From: Bombyx mori
Lineage: Eukaryota; Arthropoda; Insecta; Lepidoptera; Bombycidae
Length of the DNA stretch: 64,000 nucleotides
NCBI RefSeq assembly: GCF_030269925.1
Contig: NC_085128.1
Coordinates: 1,366,501-1,430,500 of the forward strand
Reading direction: 5' to 3'
The position numbers were made by a program, and so were the translations under genes. A model generated the notes under the pieces. That model had not been told where the DNA came from. It did no database searches and was given only the letters and a program-made list of their open reading frames with translations. Positions 46,673-57,625 of the stretch are shown piece by piece (positions within the stretch are counted from its first letter, which is position 1; every line of letters starts with the position of its first letter).

Positions 46673-47904
46673 AAAGTTTTACTTCATTATTTCATTTCTC
46701 ATTTCTGGGGTTCATCATTCCCTGGGCTGTGACGACTAGTTTTTCCCATTATATTTACAATCGCCATTTTTAGCAATTTATGTAGGTAGTGATAATCATT
46801 ACCGAATATGTAATCTAAAAGTGTTCGATTTAATGCAACTTGAAGAAATAGAAATTGATAAACTTATTTAGTGTTTTTGGCATATCGATCACAGCTATTA
46901 ACGAATTTACCACTACAGGAAATGTTATATCTTTGAATAAATTATCACCCTCGATTAAATAGCTAACGTATTTTAAGCATATTTCAGGAGAAAATAACAA
47001 GTCGAGCACATTTCGCGCGCTAAGAGGCTTAACGTCGCCATTTTCTTGAGTCTCGTAGTGACGACGACAAAATGGCGGCGGTCGAGTTCGGCGCCGTTCA
47101 ATTTGAATATAGAACAGCATACGTCGCCCGCGCGCCACAACACTAACTCATCGGATTGTGGGAGATGGCGCGAGAATCATAAAAATATATTCCTTTATTA
47201 GAACTGTAAAATACTTGGAGTAAAAAGATAGCTTAGAACTTTTGGAGCGACATGTGCTTTTTCTTTATCATTGGCACTTGAAAAACTTTTTATTAACCTG
47301 TTATTTAATTTTAATTATATCACTACTCCAATCAAGTGTCCTGCTAACTTATCAGGTAAGAATAACTATTTTCAGTCAGATGCTAGCTTCTAACCTATGG
47401 TTTTACTTTTTTATTTTGGATTTAGTCCGATTTAATTCGGCATGGTCAGTTTTAAAACCTACGATGTATTACAGAATCACTCAACCGACTAAATGATCGT
47501 ACTGAGCCATGCGGTGAGATGTACCAACTGCTAAGGAAAAACAAAATAAATGTTGATCGGGTCATGAAAAATAAAAGTTTTAAGGCCACTCCACAACACA
47601 ATTCTTCCAGACAGTAAAGTATAGAAAGGCAGCGGTAAGAATATGTCGGTCAAAGTATGGTACCGAGAGATAGCGCAAATCCCGATCTCAGAAAATGGCC
47701 GACAGCATGGCGGTCAATAAGATTCGGCGTTACTTTATTAGGATTTTTTTTGTGGTTAACTTTATGGATGACTTATTTAGTATTCAATCTGGTCGCAATA
47801 TCTTCAGGTAGTTATCAACTATGAACAATGCATTACAAGGTACAATACTTTCATAACAATCGCAAGTTTTCAAAAATGAAACCTAATTTAACTATTCGTA
47901 AGTT
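46673..47904. other. Spacer with a GC-rich patch, no secure gene
   Basis: 47030-47175 is GC-rich (aaaatggcggcggtcgagtt; gagatggcgcgagaatc) and promoter-like. A 102-codon minus frame starts at 47138 (MARGRRMLFY) and a 24-codon plus frame starts near 47073. Neither has a recognisable domain. Confidence 0.4.
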
Positions 47905-48150
47905 TTTTTTTTATTGCTTAAATGGGTGGACGAGCTCACAGCCCACCTGGTGTTAAGAGGTTACGGGAGCCCATAGACATATACAACGTAAATGCGTCAC
48001 CCACCTTGAGATATAAGTTCTAAGGTCTCATTATAGTTACAACGGCTGCCCCACCCTTCAAACCTAAACGCATTACTGCTTCACGGCAGAAATAGGCAGG
48101 GTGGTGGTACCTACCCGCGCGGACTCTCAAGAGGTCCTACCACCTGTAAA
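47905..48150 (-). repeat. Bm1-like SINE, headless
   Basis: Reverse copy, well preserved: T-run, attgcttaaatgggtggacg, gaggtcctaccacctg. Confidence 0.9.
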
Positions 48151-48405
48151 AAGTTGATTATCAAGTTTTTTATTTATTTATTTTACAACTTCCGATGCAG
48201 AAGTAGAATATTGTGCCAACTACTAAACTTTGTCTCGTCCACATCCTGTAGTTAACACGACAAGTGTTGAATGTCATATGAATGTCATAACTTTGATCTC
48301 TTTAATATCGAGAAGATATCCTTTTGATACAATTTCAAATCGAATACAATTACTAATGAACACAAGGTGGGAACGTTAGTTTGTCTGTACATTTTTAATA
48401 ATATT

Positions 48406-48582
48406 GTGCTGGATCTTCTCAGTGGGTCGAGATTCCGACCCATAAAATCCTGTGAAGCACTGCTCTTGCTAGGGCTAGTGTTGGCAAATTCTCTCAGGTT
48501 GAGCCCGTGACCTCACCTACCCGTTCGGGCCTAGGCTGAATATCCCCTTAGGATATCAGAGAATAGGTAGGCAGAATATGTA
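48406..48582 (+). repeat. R3 repeat
   Basis: ggatcttctcagtgggtcga, gaagcactgctcttgctagg, gatatcagagaataggtagg. Confidence 0.8.
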
Positions 48583-49664
48583 AGTTGCCTACTTAACGAA
48601 AAAACTTACGGAAAAAAAAAACATTAAAAAAGACCGAGCTGTCGGTATCAACTGATTTTTAGCTGCGTCGTATTGATTGAGAGAAGCATCACTTTTTCAG
48701 TACTGACAGTTTTATCGTGTCAATTTTGTATCGTACTCAACTAAGAAATAAATTACGCACGAAACAGCTAAAGGTATAAATTAGGTATCTATAAATAAAT
48801 ATAACTAATTAGGTATGGTAAATTAAGTGTAATAAATAAGTTTCAAAGCACAATTAACGGCAAATCTATAATTAAACTAAAATAATAAAAGTTTGTTTAT
48901 TTTTTTATTATTATACACAAAACTGAAATTCCAAATAGCCTGACACATGTAGTTTCATTAATTTAATTCCCACAAAAACCAAAGATTAATTACCGGGTTC
49001 GCTGTGTCTTCACTCACAGTACGAGTGCACTCAAATTTCAATTGTGGAAACCATTTTTGTAATATCCACTTACACCCCCTAACTAACGTAAGACTAATCT
49101 TCGATTCTATCCACCTCACTTTTATGTTCACCTCCATAGAGTCGTGAATGGCATTGCTCAAATGCAAACATAATTCGGTTTTCGGTCTCTGTGGTGTATG
49201 ATAGCCACTTGATATGTGAAATTGGGAATAAAAATTTCATAAGTTAGGTTGACTGATTCCACGATGATAATTCCTTCATTGTTTCTCGTTCTCGTAAGTC
49301 AAGTAGTGACCGCTGCTAATATTTTCCTGTGAGAATCTGGCCTCTGAGCGTTTTTAGCTATTGTTCAAATAACTCACGTTATTTTTATTGTTAATTTAAA
49401 AAAAAAATTGTAGAAATTTAGAAATTAGTGTAGTGAATAGGGCGTGGTAGCCCACACCGATTGAAACTATTGTCCCATTTATTTTTTGGCGTGAAACAAT
49501 CATTGGGATTCAGAAGAAGGAGTACCTGATTTCCTAATGGAATGGAAACTGCGTCTTATTGTATCAAAGGTGGCATCATAGTTCACGTGGTAGAGTTTTA
49601 GGACAATTAATTAGGCAATAAACTTATCTTCTACATCCTACTTTAACTTAATTATACCTTAAGT
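48583..49664. other. Spacer, nothing recognised
   Basis: 1.1 kb, AT-rich, no gene seen. Confidence 0.5.
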
Positions 49665-49790
49665 GGATTCGGCGCAACATGTCCTATTTTTCCATTCAAG
49701 CCCATCATATGTCACCTCTGCATTCATACCCTTCTCTGGTATATCCTCTTTCATACACTCCAACCAAGTCTTTCCAAAAAACATATAACA
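49665..49790 (-). pseudogene. LINE reverse transcriptase C-terminus, fragment
   Basis: On the minus strand ggaaagacttggttggagtg, then aggatatac and gacatgttgcgccgaatcca mirror 46540-46650 at DNA level. Several stops. Confidence 0.5.
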
Positions 49791-49805
49791 CTAAATATAA
49801 TGATA

Positions 49806-50020
49806 ATTTTTGAAGTGAAACTTCCTTATCGGCGTTGGAAAAAAATTTACCGTCACATTTTTCGGTTACGCGTCACATTTTTCCGTTACGCGCCATCTTT
49901 TTCTTGCCCCTACCACGGTTGGTTCAGACGAAGAGTACTTTCACTTTCTCCAACGGAGTAGGGATAGCATTAATGTTTCACTTCTTACGTGTGTACACTA
50001 GTACACGCACACATTTTTTT
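49806..50020 (-). mobile_element. Non-autonomous element, family A (copy 2)
   Basis: Reverse of 23431-23755: same ends (ttttgaagtgaaacttcc; acgtgtgtacactagtacac) and same interior (ttacgcgccatctttttc), but with different sequence in the middle and no 60-bp duplication. Confidence 0.65.
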
Positions 50021-50660
50021 ACTAAAGCCATTATAGTCAAAGCGTCACACAAGGTTGTTGTTTTTCTTGAGTCAAATCTTCACGAATCTATCAACGATTT
50101 TTCGAGAGCTTTTACAAAGATACTGAATACGACCGAAAATCGGAACCTTTGGTACAATATGTGGTACAGGTAGATAGTTAGCACAAAATACATCATATTA
50201 TTCCATTCCGATAAAAACCATCTAATACACCAAAAGTACAGTGTGCAAAAAAAGTTAATCACGACTATATGATTGTCCAGTAAAAAGGTTGAAACTCAAT
50301 ATTTTGTACTGTCGGGAGACAGTTGAGCTTCGCACTCACTAAAAACTCAATGCAGTATTGCTTTCACAGCGAAGTGTTCACGTACGCTTAGTGTGGATAT
50401 ACCAATATTACTTAATTTACCAAAAATGTAATCCGAAACTACCTGGAATGTTTTTGGGTATTCATGACTTCAATTAAAAGTTATGTTGAATATTATTCTT
50501 CGACAGTTATTGAGTATTTACTAGGATTAATGTGTGCTATAGTCATGTCTGTATTATTTTGGCCATAATTTTTATTTATCTAATAAATCCACTCTAACAA
50601 CATAATTTTTATTACTTTTGCTGAAGGTGTTTTTTAAGGTATATTTAGGGCAGAAGAACT
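50021..50660. other. Spacer, nothing recognised
   Basis: AT-rich, no gene seen. Confidence 0.5.
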
Positions 50661-50950
50661 GTGTGTTAGTAGCATAGAAGATTGCTGTAGGAATATTCAT
50701 TTTTATTATATTTATAAACAATGTTGATGCGAATCGATGCCTTGAGGTATTATTGTAGTGCACAGTTCAATAAAAACTGAAAGCGATTGGAATTCATTTT
50801 TTAATATCCCTAGACTCCGATGCCCAATTAGCACTAGATGGAAGGCTACAATAATACCTGAATACACAAGGCATCGATTCGCATCAATATTGTTTATAAA
50901 TATAATAAAAATGAATATTTCTACAGCTATCTTCCATCCTACTAACACAC
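50661..50950. repeat. Large inverted repeat with arms of about 100 bp
   Basis: Left arm 50661-50757 (gtgtgttagtagcatagaag to gaggtattattgtag) and right arm 50846-50950 (ctacaataatacctg to catcctactaacacac) are reverse complements, about 90% identical, with an 8-base insertion in the right arm. The spacer is about 88 bp. A transcript would form a long hairpin. Confidence 0.9.
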
Positions 50951-51284
50951 GAGAGAAGGTTATGTTACATTACCATCGCCGTGCGCAGTCGTGCGACAGC
51001 AATTCCAAAAACATATGTAAGCAGAGCGGAGTAACTAGTTCCACTAGTTGTAAATTATTTTTCGTAAAAGATGAAATTTGAGAACTAACGTTTTGGAAAT
51101 CAAGAGCGCTGATTGAATTTCATTAACTTTTTTTAATTAGCGTATACTGGTAAACAAGTTCAACTGGTACTTATTCTGCCACCGAATCTTCAGTAGACAG
51201 CGACTTTATTGTGCCCTTAGTGTTGCTGTTGTCTATAAGCAACCACTCACAACCGGGGCCACTTTAAGATTTTTTTTCTTTACA
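50951..51284. other. Spacer with a decayed LINE tail
   Basis: 51210-51265 (gcccttagtgttgctg, gcaaccactcacaaccgg) is probably a Jockey/CR1-like tail remnant. Otherwise empty. Confidence 0.4.
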
Positions 51285-51410
51285 TAGGCAGGTAACTTAG
51301 GTAGGTAGCGAATAGCCCCTTAGGCTACCAACAACTAGTCGTTGGTAGTGTAAGAGGCTATTCCAACTTCACGTGGACCAGTAGGTAAGCTCACGGGCTC
51401 AAGCTCTCTC
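51285..51410 (-). repeat. R3 repeat, 3' part, with internal hairpin
   Basis: Minus-strand R3 end (gagcccgtgagcttacctac, gaatagcc, ggctattc). It contains arms 51310-51332 and 51341-51363 that pair at 19 of 23 positions around an 8-base loop. Confidence 0.6.
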
Positions 51411-51437
51411 CTTCTCTCTCTCTCTCTCTCTTTCTCA
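51400..51437. repeat. TC microsatellite
   Basis: Run of tc/ct dinucleotides with two interruptions. Confidence 0.95.
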
Positions 51438-51984
51438 CTATTCCAGTTGTATCCATCATACCGTAGAGCAAGATGGCTTGACGGCGGATATAGCACGGAT
51501 AGTTGTGATTTACCGTGAGCTCCCATTGAAAAAATTTACAGTGATGGATAAATAATAGAAAATTATAACAAGAAAAATCAGCACTATCCATGCTTACCTC
51601 TCATGTGCTAGGTCAGCGCGACAAGTCGTGGACACGTAACGAGTTTAACAGAATATGATTTCCTCCGAATGAGAGCAGCGTTTTAGCGCCGCTTTTTATA
51701 TCCCTCGAGGTTTTCGTTGCAGACTGTACCCGAGGCGGGGAATATGCGAAGGGTTCTTGCCTTTTGAGTGCCTTTTTAATAATATTTCACGCCTATTTTT
51801 CGTATCAGTTTTTTTGATGTTTCATTATTGAGCAGAATATATCCATCAGGTCTCTCAGTACTGGAGATTAAAATTGTAAAAAAAAAAATATTGATCAGCG
51901 AGCTATTGAATTAGTAAATTTCGAATCTTTTTTGCCAAGTATGATCCGGCTTTAGAATAAACTCCAATCCACGCTGTTTTCCGA
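51438..51984. other. Spacer, nothing recognised
   Basis: No gene seen. Confidence 0.5.
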
Positions 51985-52098
51985 GCACACCCTTCTTCAA
52001 ACGAGGCTTGTGGAGAGCATTAAACGTTAGGTATTAGCTTGGCTCTGCCCCTGGCATTGCTGACGTTCATGAGCGATGGTAACCGCTCACCACCATAA
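51985..52098 (+). repeat. Jockey/CR1-like LINE 3' tail
   Basis: ttcttcaaacgaggcttgtg, ttggctctgcccctggcatt, ggtaaccgctcacca; lacks the A-rich end. Confidence 0.78.
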
Positions 52099-52261
52099 GA
52101 TAGTTAATATACAAGGTCAACGCTGCCATTGTGTGACGTCCACGTTATTTCGGATCCTCCCGATCCACTAACGATGCTTTTAGATACCCCAAGCACCGGT
52201 CATCATTCTCGTCGAACCCGTCGCGATGAAGGGCTCGGCGAGTAAATTAACCCACAGAAAC

Positions 52262-52430
52262 AGCCCAGTGAGTTTCTCGTCGGATCTTCCCAGTGGGTCG
52301 CGATTTCGATCCGGTGATAGACTCTGCGAAGCACTGTTCTTCCTAGGGCTAGTGTTAGCAAATTCTCTCAGGTCCATCCAAACGTAGCTGGAATAGGCCC
52401 TTAGGCTATCAACGAATAGGTGGGGGGAAA
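52262..52430 (+). repeat. R3 repeat
   Basis: gagtttctcgtcggatcttc, gcgaagcactgttcttccta, ggcccttaggctatcaacga. Confidence 0.8.
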
Positions 52431-52544
52431 AAAAAAATCCATCAACACAAACAAACATGTTAAAGTTTAGAAAATAATATAAAATTATGAAAACAAAAAA
52501 ACACCTGTCCCACAAATCCTCATAAATCCAGTAACATACTTAAA

Positions 52545-52708
52545 GCGATCATCTCGAGTGAGCGCGCGCGACACCGCAATATCATAACACAGAGATTTTG
52601 TCCTAAGCCGGCGTTAATTCTTCGCCCCTCACCCCTCGCCCCTTGCCCCGCTTCGCCTCGGTCCGGTGACCGCCGTTGCCTGAGCGTCAAACACAATTTT
52701 ACGGAACG
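52545..52708 (+). promoter_or_regulatory. GC-rich candidate promoter and 5' UTR
   Basis: CpG-bearing stretch (gtgagcgcgcgcgacaccgc; cgcttcgcctcggtccggtg) standing out from AT-rich surroundings and leading directly to the ATG at 52709. No TATA box is seen. Confidence 0.35.
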
Positions 52709-52831
52709 ATGGACTCTGAGCCGATTGCGAGAGACACGAGACAAAACCTGCCGGGGATGTTTGCGGGATTGTATCAAAATGGATGTGGTGATTTGAATTT
52801 ATTGCAATTTACTGACGTTTGTAGTTTTAAG
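52709..52831 (+). CDS. Candidate first coding exon, unknown protein
   Basis: Forty-one codons from an ATG with A at -3 (acggaacgATGG) to a splice donor aag|gtaggt at 52832, leaving a phase-0 end. The peptide (MDSEPIARDTRQNLPGMF, then LLQFTDVCSFK) has balanced, protein-like composition unlike the AT-rich noise frames around it. No domain is recognisable. The intron would start with ttttttctgaag-type sequence and contain an R3 repeat, a family B element and a mariner relic. Downstream exons are not identified here. Confidence 0.4.
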
Positions 52832-52969
52832 GTAGGTTTTTTTTCTGAAGTAGCCTATAAATACTGTTTTCTTTAGCAAATAGATTAATACAAAGGCTTA
52901 GACAAAGAGAAGATCATCAGCCGAGCGTGTGTTTTTTGCTTCGAAGGTCTTATATTTGTTATTTGCCCA

Positions 52970-53150
52970 CTTAGTTTCTCGCCGGATCTTCTCAGTGGGT
53001 CGCGTTTCCGATCCGGTGGTAGAATCTGCGAAGCACTGCTCTTGCTAGGGTCAGTGTTAGTATCACCCCGGTTTGAGCCCTGTGAGCTCACCTACTAGTA
53101 AGATTACGCTGAAATAGCCTCTCAAGGCTATCAGCTTAGGTAGGAAAAAT
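52970..53150 (+). repeat. R3 repeat
   Basis: Well preserved: tttctcgccggatcttctca to aatagcctctcaaggctatc and gtaggaaaaataaag. Confidence 0.85.
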
Positions 53151-53247
53151 AAAGTTATTTGAAACTCACATATATTTTGTGCAAAGCTGTATTGTGTTTC
53201 TGCTAACACGATTAAGCGTTTTGCTAGGTTTGTGAGAGACTAATAAC

Positions 53248-53626
53248 AAAAAAAGGGTGCGTGTACTTATGTACGCGCGTAAGAAGTTATACTTTATTTT
53301 TATTAAATTTATTTCTTTTTTTATATTAAATAATTAATAATAAATATTTAATGTTAATAATTTAATAATATTTAGTATGAATTATCTTAAATAATAATTT
53401 TGTCATTTATATTACTAAATAATGAATGCTAATAACACTTTTTTTACGAGTGTACATGTGCAAAAGTTCACCTGCGGCTATATTCAGACTCGCCAAGTTA
53501 CGTCGGTCGTATTGTAACGAGCGATTTAGTGGGCAACTTTAATTTTGTGTCACGGTGCGCGCGCATCGTAAAATTTCACTCTCATCAATTTTTCATAACG
53601 CGTCTAAAGAAGTATAACTTCAAAAA
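53248..53626 (+). mobile_element. Non-autonomous element, family B (copy 2)
   Basis: A-run, end hairpin gcgtgtacttatgtacgcgc, inverted gaagttatactt (53283-53294) and aagtataacttc (53610-53621). Same interior as 44580-44940 plus an AT-rich central block. Confidence 0.65.
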
Positions 53627-53800
53627 CTGTTAATTTTCTACTCGTCTGAAGTTGTAATTAAAATTAGCTCGTGTAATATCGTATCACCTAAAATCGTTTA
53701 AATTCCGGAACGATAACGAAGATGCTAAATCATCGCAAATGAAAATGCCACATCCACTAGCACGACGTGATCTCACATAATGCGAGCGGTCACGTATTGG

Positions 53801-54440
53801 TTAAAGGGTAGTCGAATTTTCGCGGATTATAGCGTCCGTTCGCGGCTCGAACGCGATGCTATCCGATGCGATACAGCAACTGAGCTGGATTACTGGCCTC
53901 GCGGAAGTTTTTAAATTAATTTTTATATTTTCACGTAGTCTTTGCGTGGTAGTCAATACTGCTCTGTCAAGACAGTACTGGGAAAAGTCGGCTGCAGCCA
54001 TATCTGGTGAATAAGTTCCTTGATGGTTTTCTGTTATAGGTATTTTGGTCAAAAATTCGCTTACAATGCTGGCCTTGTGCGAAGGTGCATTGTCATGGTG
54101 TAATATCCAAAAAGTTTCTTTCCAAATTAGGTCTTTCCACTCCAATATGAACTTTTAAATGCCGCATAACGCTCAAATATATTTTTTTATTTACCATTTG
54201 ACTTTCAGGCAAGAATTCCGTGTGCACAACACTGTGATAGTCAAAGAAAACAGTCAACTTTTGGTCGACTTTGGCGTAGTTTTTTCAATTTAAATCATCA
54301 ATTTCAACGGTTCAGTAGGAAGGTGACACCCCAAAGCTTGCTCCCATGTCAAACTCGTAAACGCAAGCTTCGTCACCAATAACAATGCGTTTCATGAATG
54401 TTGGGTTGGAGGAGTCAACTGTAGCTAGAACGATATAGCA
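53801..54440 (-). pseudogene. Mariner-type transposase, decayed
   Basis: Read on the minus strand. First block GDEACVYEFD corresponds to the family's GDETW; then FDYHSVVHTEFLPESQMVNK; then the second Asp in HHDNAPSHKA; and, exactly 34 residues on, the third Asp in YSPDMAAADF. The D,D34D spacing is the hallmark of mariner. Frame breaks separate the blocks (the longest frame is 53801-54145) and the N-terminal helix-turn-helix half is missing. Inverted ends not found. Dead relic. Confidence 0.85.
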
Positions 54441-54483
54441 TGTCCACAGCGACTTTTGCGTTGATCAGTTTTTAAAGAACATT

Positions 54484-54597
54484 TACTGGTGGTAGGACCT
54501 TTTGTGAGTCCGTATGGCTAGGTACCACCACCCCGTCTATTTCTAGCGTGAAGCAGTAATGCGTTTCGGTTTGATGGATGGGGCAGCCTTAGAACTC
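54484..54597 (+). repeat. Bm1-like SINE 5' body, plus half of an inverted pair
   Basis: actggtggtaggaccttttg to gatggatggggcagcc, then cut. Confidence 0.8.
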
Positions 54598-54745
54598 CTT
54601 AGCACCTACTCGTGCGGACTCAAAAGAGGTCCTACCACCACCAGTAATTACGCAAATTATGATTTTTGCGGGTTTGGTTTTTATTACAAGATGTTATTCC
54701 TTTTAAGGAGATCCGTCGAGAAACTCAGTGGGCTAACACTAATAC
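54598..54745 (-). repeat. Bm1-like SINE 5' body, minus half of an inverted pair
   Basis: tcgtgcggactcaaaagagg, taattacgcaaattatgatt, ttacaagatgttattccttt: the body start and linker, reversed. A snippet of R3 (gagaaactcagtgggct) follows at 54716-54735. Confidence 0.8.
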
Positions 54746-54974
54746 CTTGTACACGTCTTCTCATCTCGTATAAAAATATACAAAATGAATAATATTCTTT
54801 TTTTTTATTTTTATTTTATTTATTGGGTACCAACATGTACCATACATCAGCACAGAATATTACATGTATCATATACATTGATTTCTACATTAAATGATGA
54901 TACACTAAATGCTAACACTATTACAGGTACCGACTGCATCCACTGATAAAAAAAGCGTTTCGTTGCATATTTCT
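54746..54974. other. Spacer, nothing recognised
   Basis: AT-rich, T-run near 54800. Confidence 0.5.
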
Positions 54975-55170
54975 GTCCTACTTATTTCTGCCATAAAGCA
55001 GTAATGCGTTTCGGAAGGGTGGGGCAGCCGTTGTAACTATACTGAGACCTTAGAACTTATATCTCAAGATGGACGGCGCATTTACGTTGTAGATGTCTAT
55101 GGGCTCCAGTAACCATTTAAGACCAGGCGGGCTGTGAGCTCATTCGCCCAAGTAAGTAAAGAAAAAACTA
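54975..55170 (+). repeat. Bm1-like SINE, 3' part
   Basis: ttatttctgccataaagcag to aagaccaggcgggctgtgag and an A-rich end. Confidence 0.83.
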
Positions 55171-55754
55171 TATATAACATTACATGAAAACCTTACATGA
55201 AAATACCGACAATGGTAGAGGTATCATAATCACGGGGCACGTAGCTTACCACGCATTTAAAAAAAAAATGAATCAACCATCCCCATTGCAAATAACAGTT
55301 GCACCGCAAAAGCTTCGGCTTATTCAACGAAAATAATAAAAAAGCTTTTATTGTTGTTATATTTTCATACAAAAACCGATGATCAGTTGAAATTGCTTTT
55401 TAAATGACGTCAAAACGTGCGAGCTTTGTCTGTGGGAAGCTGTGCACTTGTCTCAAATTATTTTCGTTATCGGATTAAGTAACTATTTTTTACTATAAGC
55501 GATATGATCACGTTCACGGCTCTGTGCCCAGACAGATCGTTAGCTCCTCTCAATCAGGGGGACCCAGGATCGAGTCTGTTCTGTCTCCATACAACTTTGT
55601 TTTTAATTATCTCTTGAAGCTAGTTATACATGGCGTGAAGTTTGAACTTTAATGTCATTCACTTTGAAATATGAGGTCATAGTTGAATTGTATAATGGCT
55701 GTTTCATTTTTCAAATTGAGACTCATATTTGCGTTACGACAGAAGCAGAATACA
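55171..55754. other. Spacer, nothing secure
   Basis: 55525-55590 (gttagctcctctcaatcagg, then ggatcgagtctg) is faintly tRNA-like but does not fold convincingly by eye. Confidence 0.4.
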
Positions 55755-55905
55755 CATCTTCTTCAAACGAGGCTTGTAGAGAGTGTTAAGTGGTAGGCAG
55801 CGGCTTGGCTCTGCCCCGTCATTGCTGACGTCCATGAACGACAGTAACCACTTACCATCAGGTGGACCGTATGCTCATCTGCCTGCTCAGGCAATAAAAA
55901 ATAAA
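55755..55905 (+). repeat. Jockey/CR1-like LINE 3' tail
   Basis: cttcttcaaacgaggcttgt, gcggcttggctctgccccgt, aggcaataaaaaataaaag. Confidence 0.83.
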
Positions 55906-56272
55906 AGACACATCTGGACTCACAATATGCTCTTCCACCTACCTTTACGCAATTTCATAAATCGACAGCAACACCAAGCATCTTTGGAAGAATGTCAGGA
56001 TCTCTCACAGGTGGCGCGCGACAATTATACCAGAGCGTGACCGGGTTTCTCTACTAAAATATAAAACAAGATATTTTTGTAGTCCTAGGGTACCTTGCTG
56101 GTACATAGGGCTCTCACAAGCTGTCTCCACTTCCACTTGACCCTGTCTCGCGCTTACTTCTTGACATCTATGACCTCGACGGATATGACCTGGAGTGATG
56201 TCAAGGAGTATGTCATAAAACAAGACAATCTCTCCTAACTACGCATGTTATCAAATCAAAGAGTATAGAATA
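55906..56272. other. Spacer, nothing recognised
   Basis: No gene seen. Confidence 0.45.
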
Positions 56273-56880
56273 CAAGTGTTATTATATCGAAAGATACCTC
56301 GAATAACTTTAAGTTCTCTTAGCACAAAGAAGACCGCTTGGGGTCTACGGACCGTCGAGGCAGTCTACCCGGTCTTTGATGACTGGGTGAATCGTGGCGG
56401 GAGATGCCTCACATTCGGATGTTTCGGGAAGTACCTGTACCGGATAGGAGCTGAGCCGACGACGAGGTGCCATCATTGTGGACAGGGCCGAGACACGGCG
56501 GAGCATATGCTCGCTCTCTGCCCCGCTTGGGAGGTGTAGCGCAGTGTCCTTGTCGCAAAGACAGGACCGGACTTGTCGCTGCCTGGCGTCGTGGCGTCAA
56601 TGCTATGCTCGACTTTTGCGAGTGCACCGTCTCGTGGAAGGAGGCGACGGAGCAAGTGAGGCCAAGCTCTCCTCACTACGCAGAAATCCGCTGCCACCGA
56701 GCAGGGAGTCGGGACCGGGGCCTCTTCCGTGACTTGGCCCCCTAAGAGCTTCAAGCTCCACCCGCTTTGCGAGGGGAGGGACCCAGGTGCAGCGCGGCGT
56801 CGGCAATGCGGTTTCCCGGACTTTCGATTGAGGGAACCGGTGGATGTGTACGCGAGTAGACATTATTGATATGCATCGGG
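56273..56880 (+). pseudogene. R1-clade LINE reverse transcriptase, C-terminal part
   Basis: Non-LTR retrotransposon polymerase end. The first frame gives RCLTFGCFGKYLYRIGAEPT and the zinc-knuckle-like CHHCGQGRDTAEHMLALC (C-x2-C-x8-H-x4-C), then a stop at PAWEV. The reading continues in another register (RSVLVAKTGPDLSLPGVVAS). This knuckle pattern after the polymerase is characteristic of R1-clade elements. GC-rich relative to surroundings. Truncated at its 5' side and frameshifted, so inactive. Confidence 0.8.
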
Positions 56881-56895
56881 TAAATAATAATCAAG

Positions 56896-57112
56896 TTTTT
56901 TTTTATTGCTTAGATGCGATAGACGAGCTCACAACCCACCTGATGTTAAGTGGTTACTGAAGCCCATAGACATCTACAACGTAAATGCGCCACCCACGTT
57001 GAGATATAAGTTCTAAGATCTCAGTATAGCTATAACGGCTGCCCTACCCTTCAAACCGAAACGCATTCATGGCAAAAATACGCAGGGCGGTGGTCTCACA
57101 AGAGGTCCTAAA
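56896..57112 (-). repeat. Bm1-like SINE, headless
   Basis: T-run, attgcttagatgcgatagac, ctcacaagaggtccta; part of the leading edge is deleted. Confidence 0.85.
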
Positions 57113-57625
57113 AATATTCAGGGTTGCAGGTTCAGCAGTTTCAAGTCAAGTCTTGTTATGTGTTTGAGTGAGATAATTTATCGATGCTGATAAATAGGCC
57201 TTGTCAAAAATTAATGATGTAATACAAGAAACACCATTTATACAATCCGTCGATTTGTACACGTAACCGATAATCGGTTTTATCTCCCGGCAACGCTGGC
57301 CGATGCTGTTAAGCACCCAGCTTCAAACAATCCCGGGATACGGGCGCTGCACTTGTACGAACGTGAGGGAAATGATAATGCGGGATGATTCTAGGTTACG
57401 ATACGATTTTTATTATTCGGTTCTTGTGATATTTATCGTAAGGATTAAACTACACAAAGTTGCATTAAACTGGATAAGGCTTGCTTTCAATAGTTTTGTG
57501 GTGGTTGTGTGTATGGATATGCCTACGCAGTCTCCACGATGACAGTTAAAATACAGTTACAGATTAAAATTATGCATTAATTAAAAGTTGTCAATTAAAA
57601 CAAAATGTTCTTAATATATATAAAT
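57113..57625. other. Spacer, nothing recognised
   Basis: The frame 57303-57542 has no domain-like content. Confidence 0.45.

Noticed and set aside
46830..47138. 102-codon minus-strand frame starting MARGRR
   Set aside because: It begins in a GC-rich patch, but the rest is AT-biased and I see no domain, no splice signals and no relatives in the window. Not enough for a gene call.
55525..55590. tRNA-like stretch
   Set aside because: A weak B-box resemblance (ggatcgagtc), but no convincing cloverleaf by eye.
56403..56863. Several long frames on both strands in the R1 fragment
   Set aside because: High GC content lowers stop frequency. Only the frames with the zinc-knuckle and GPDLSLP segments fit the family.
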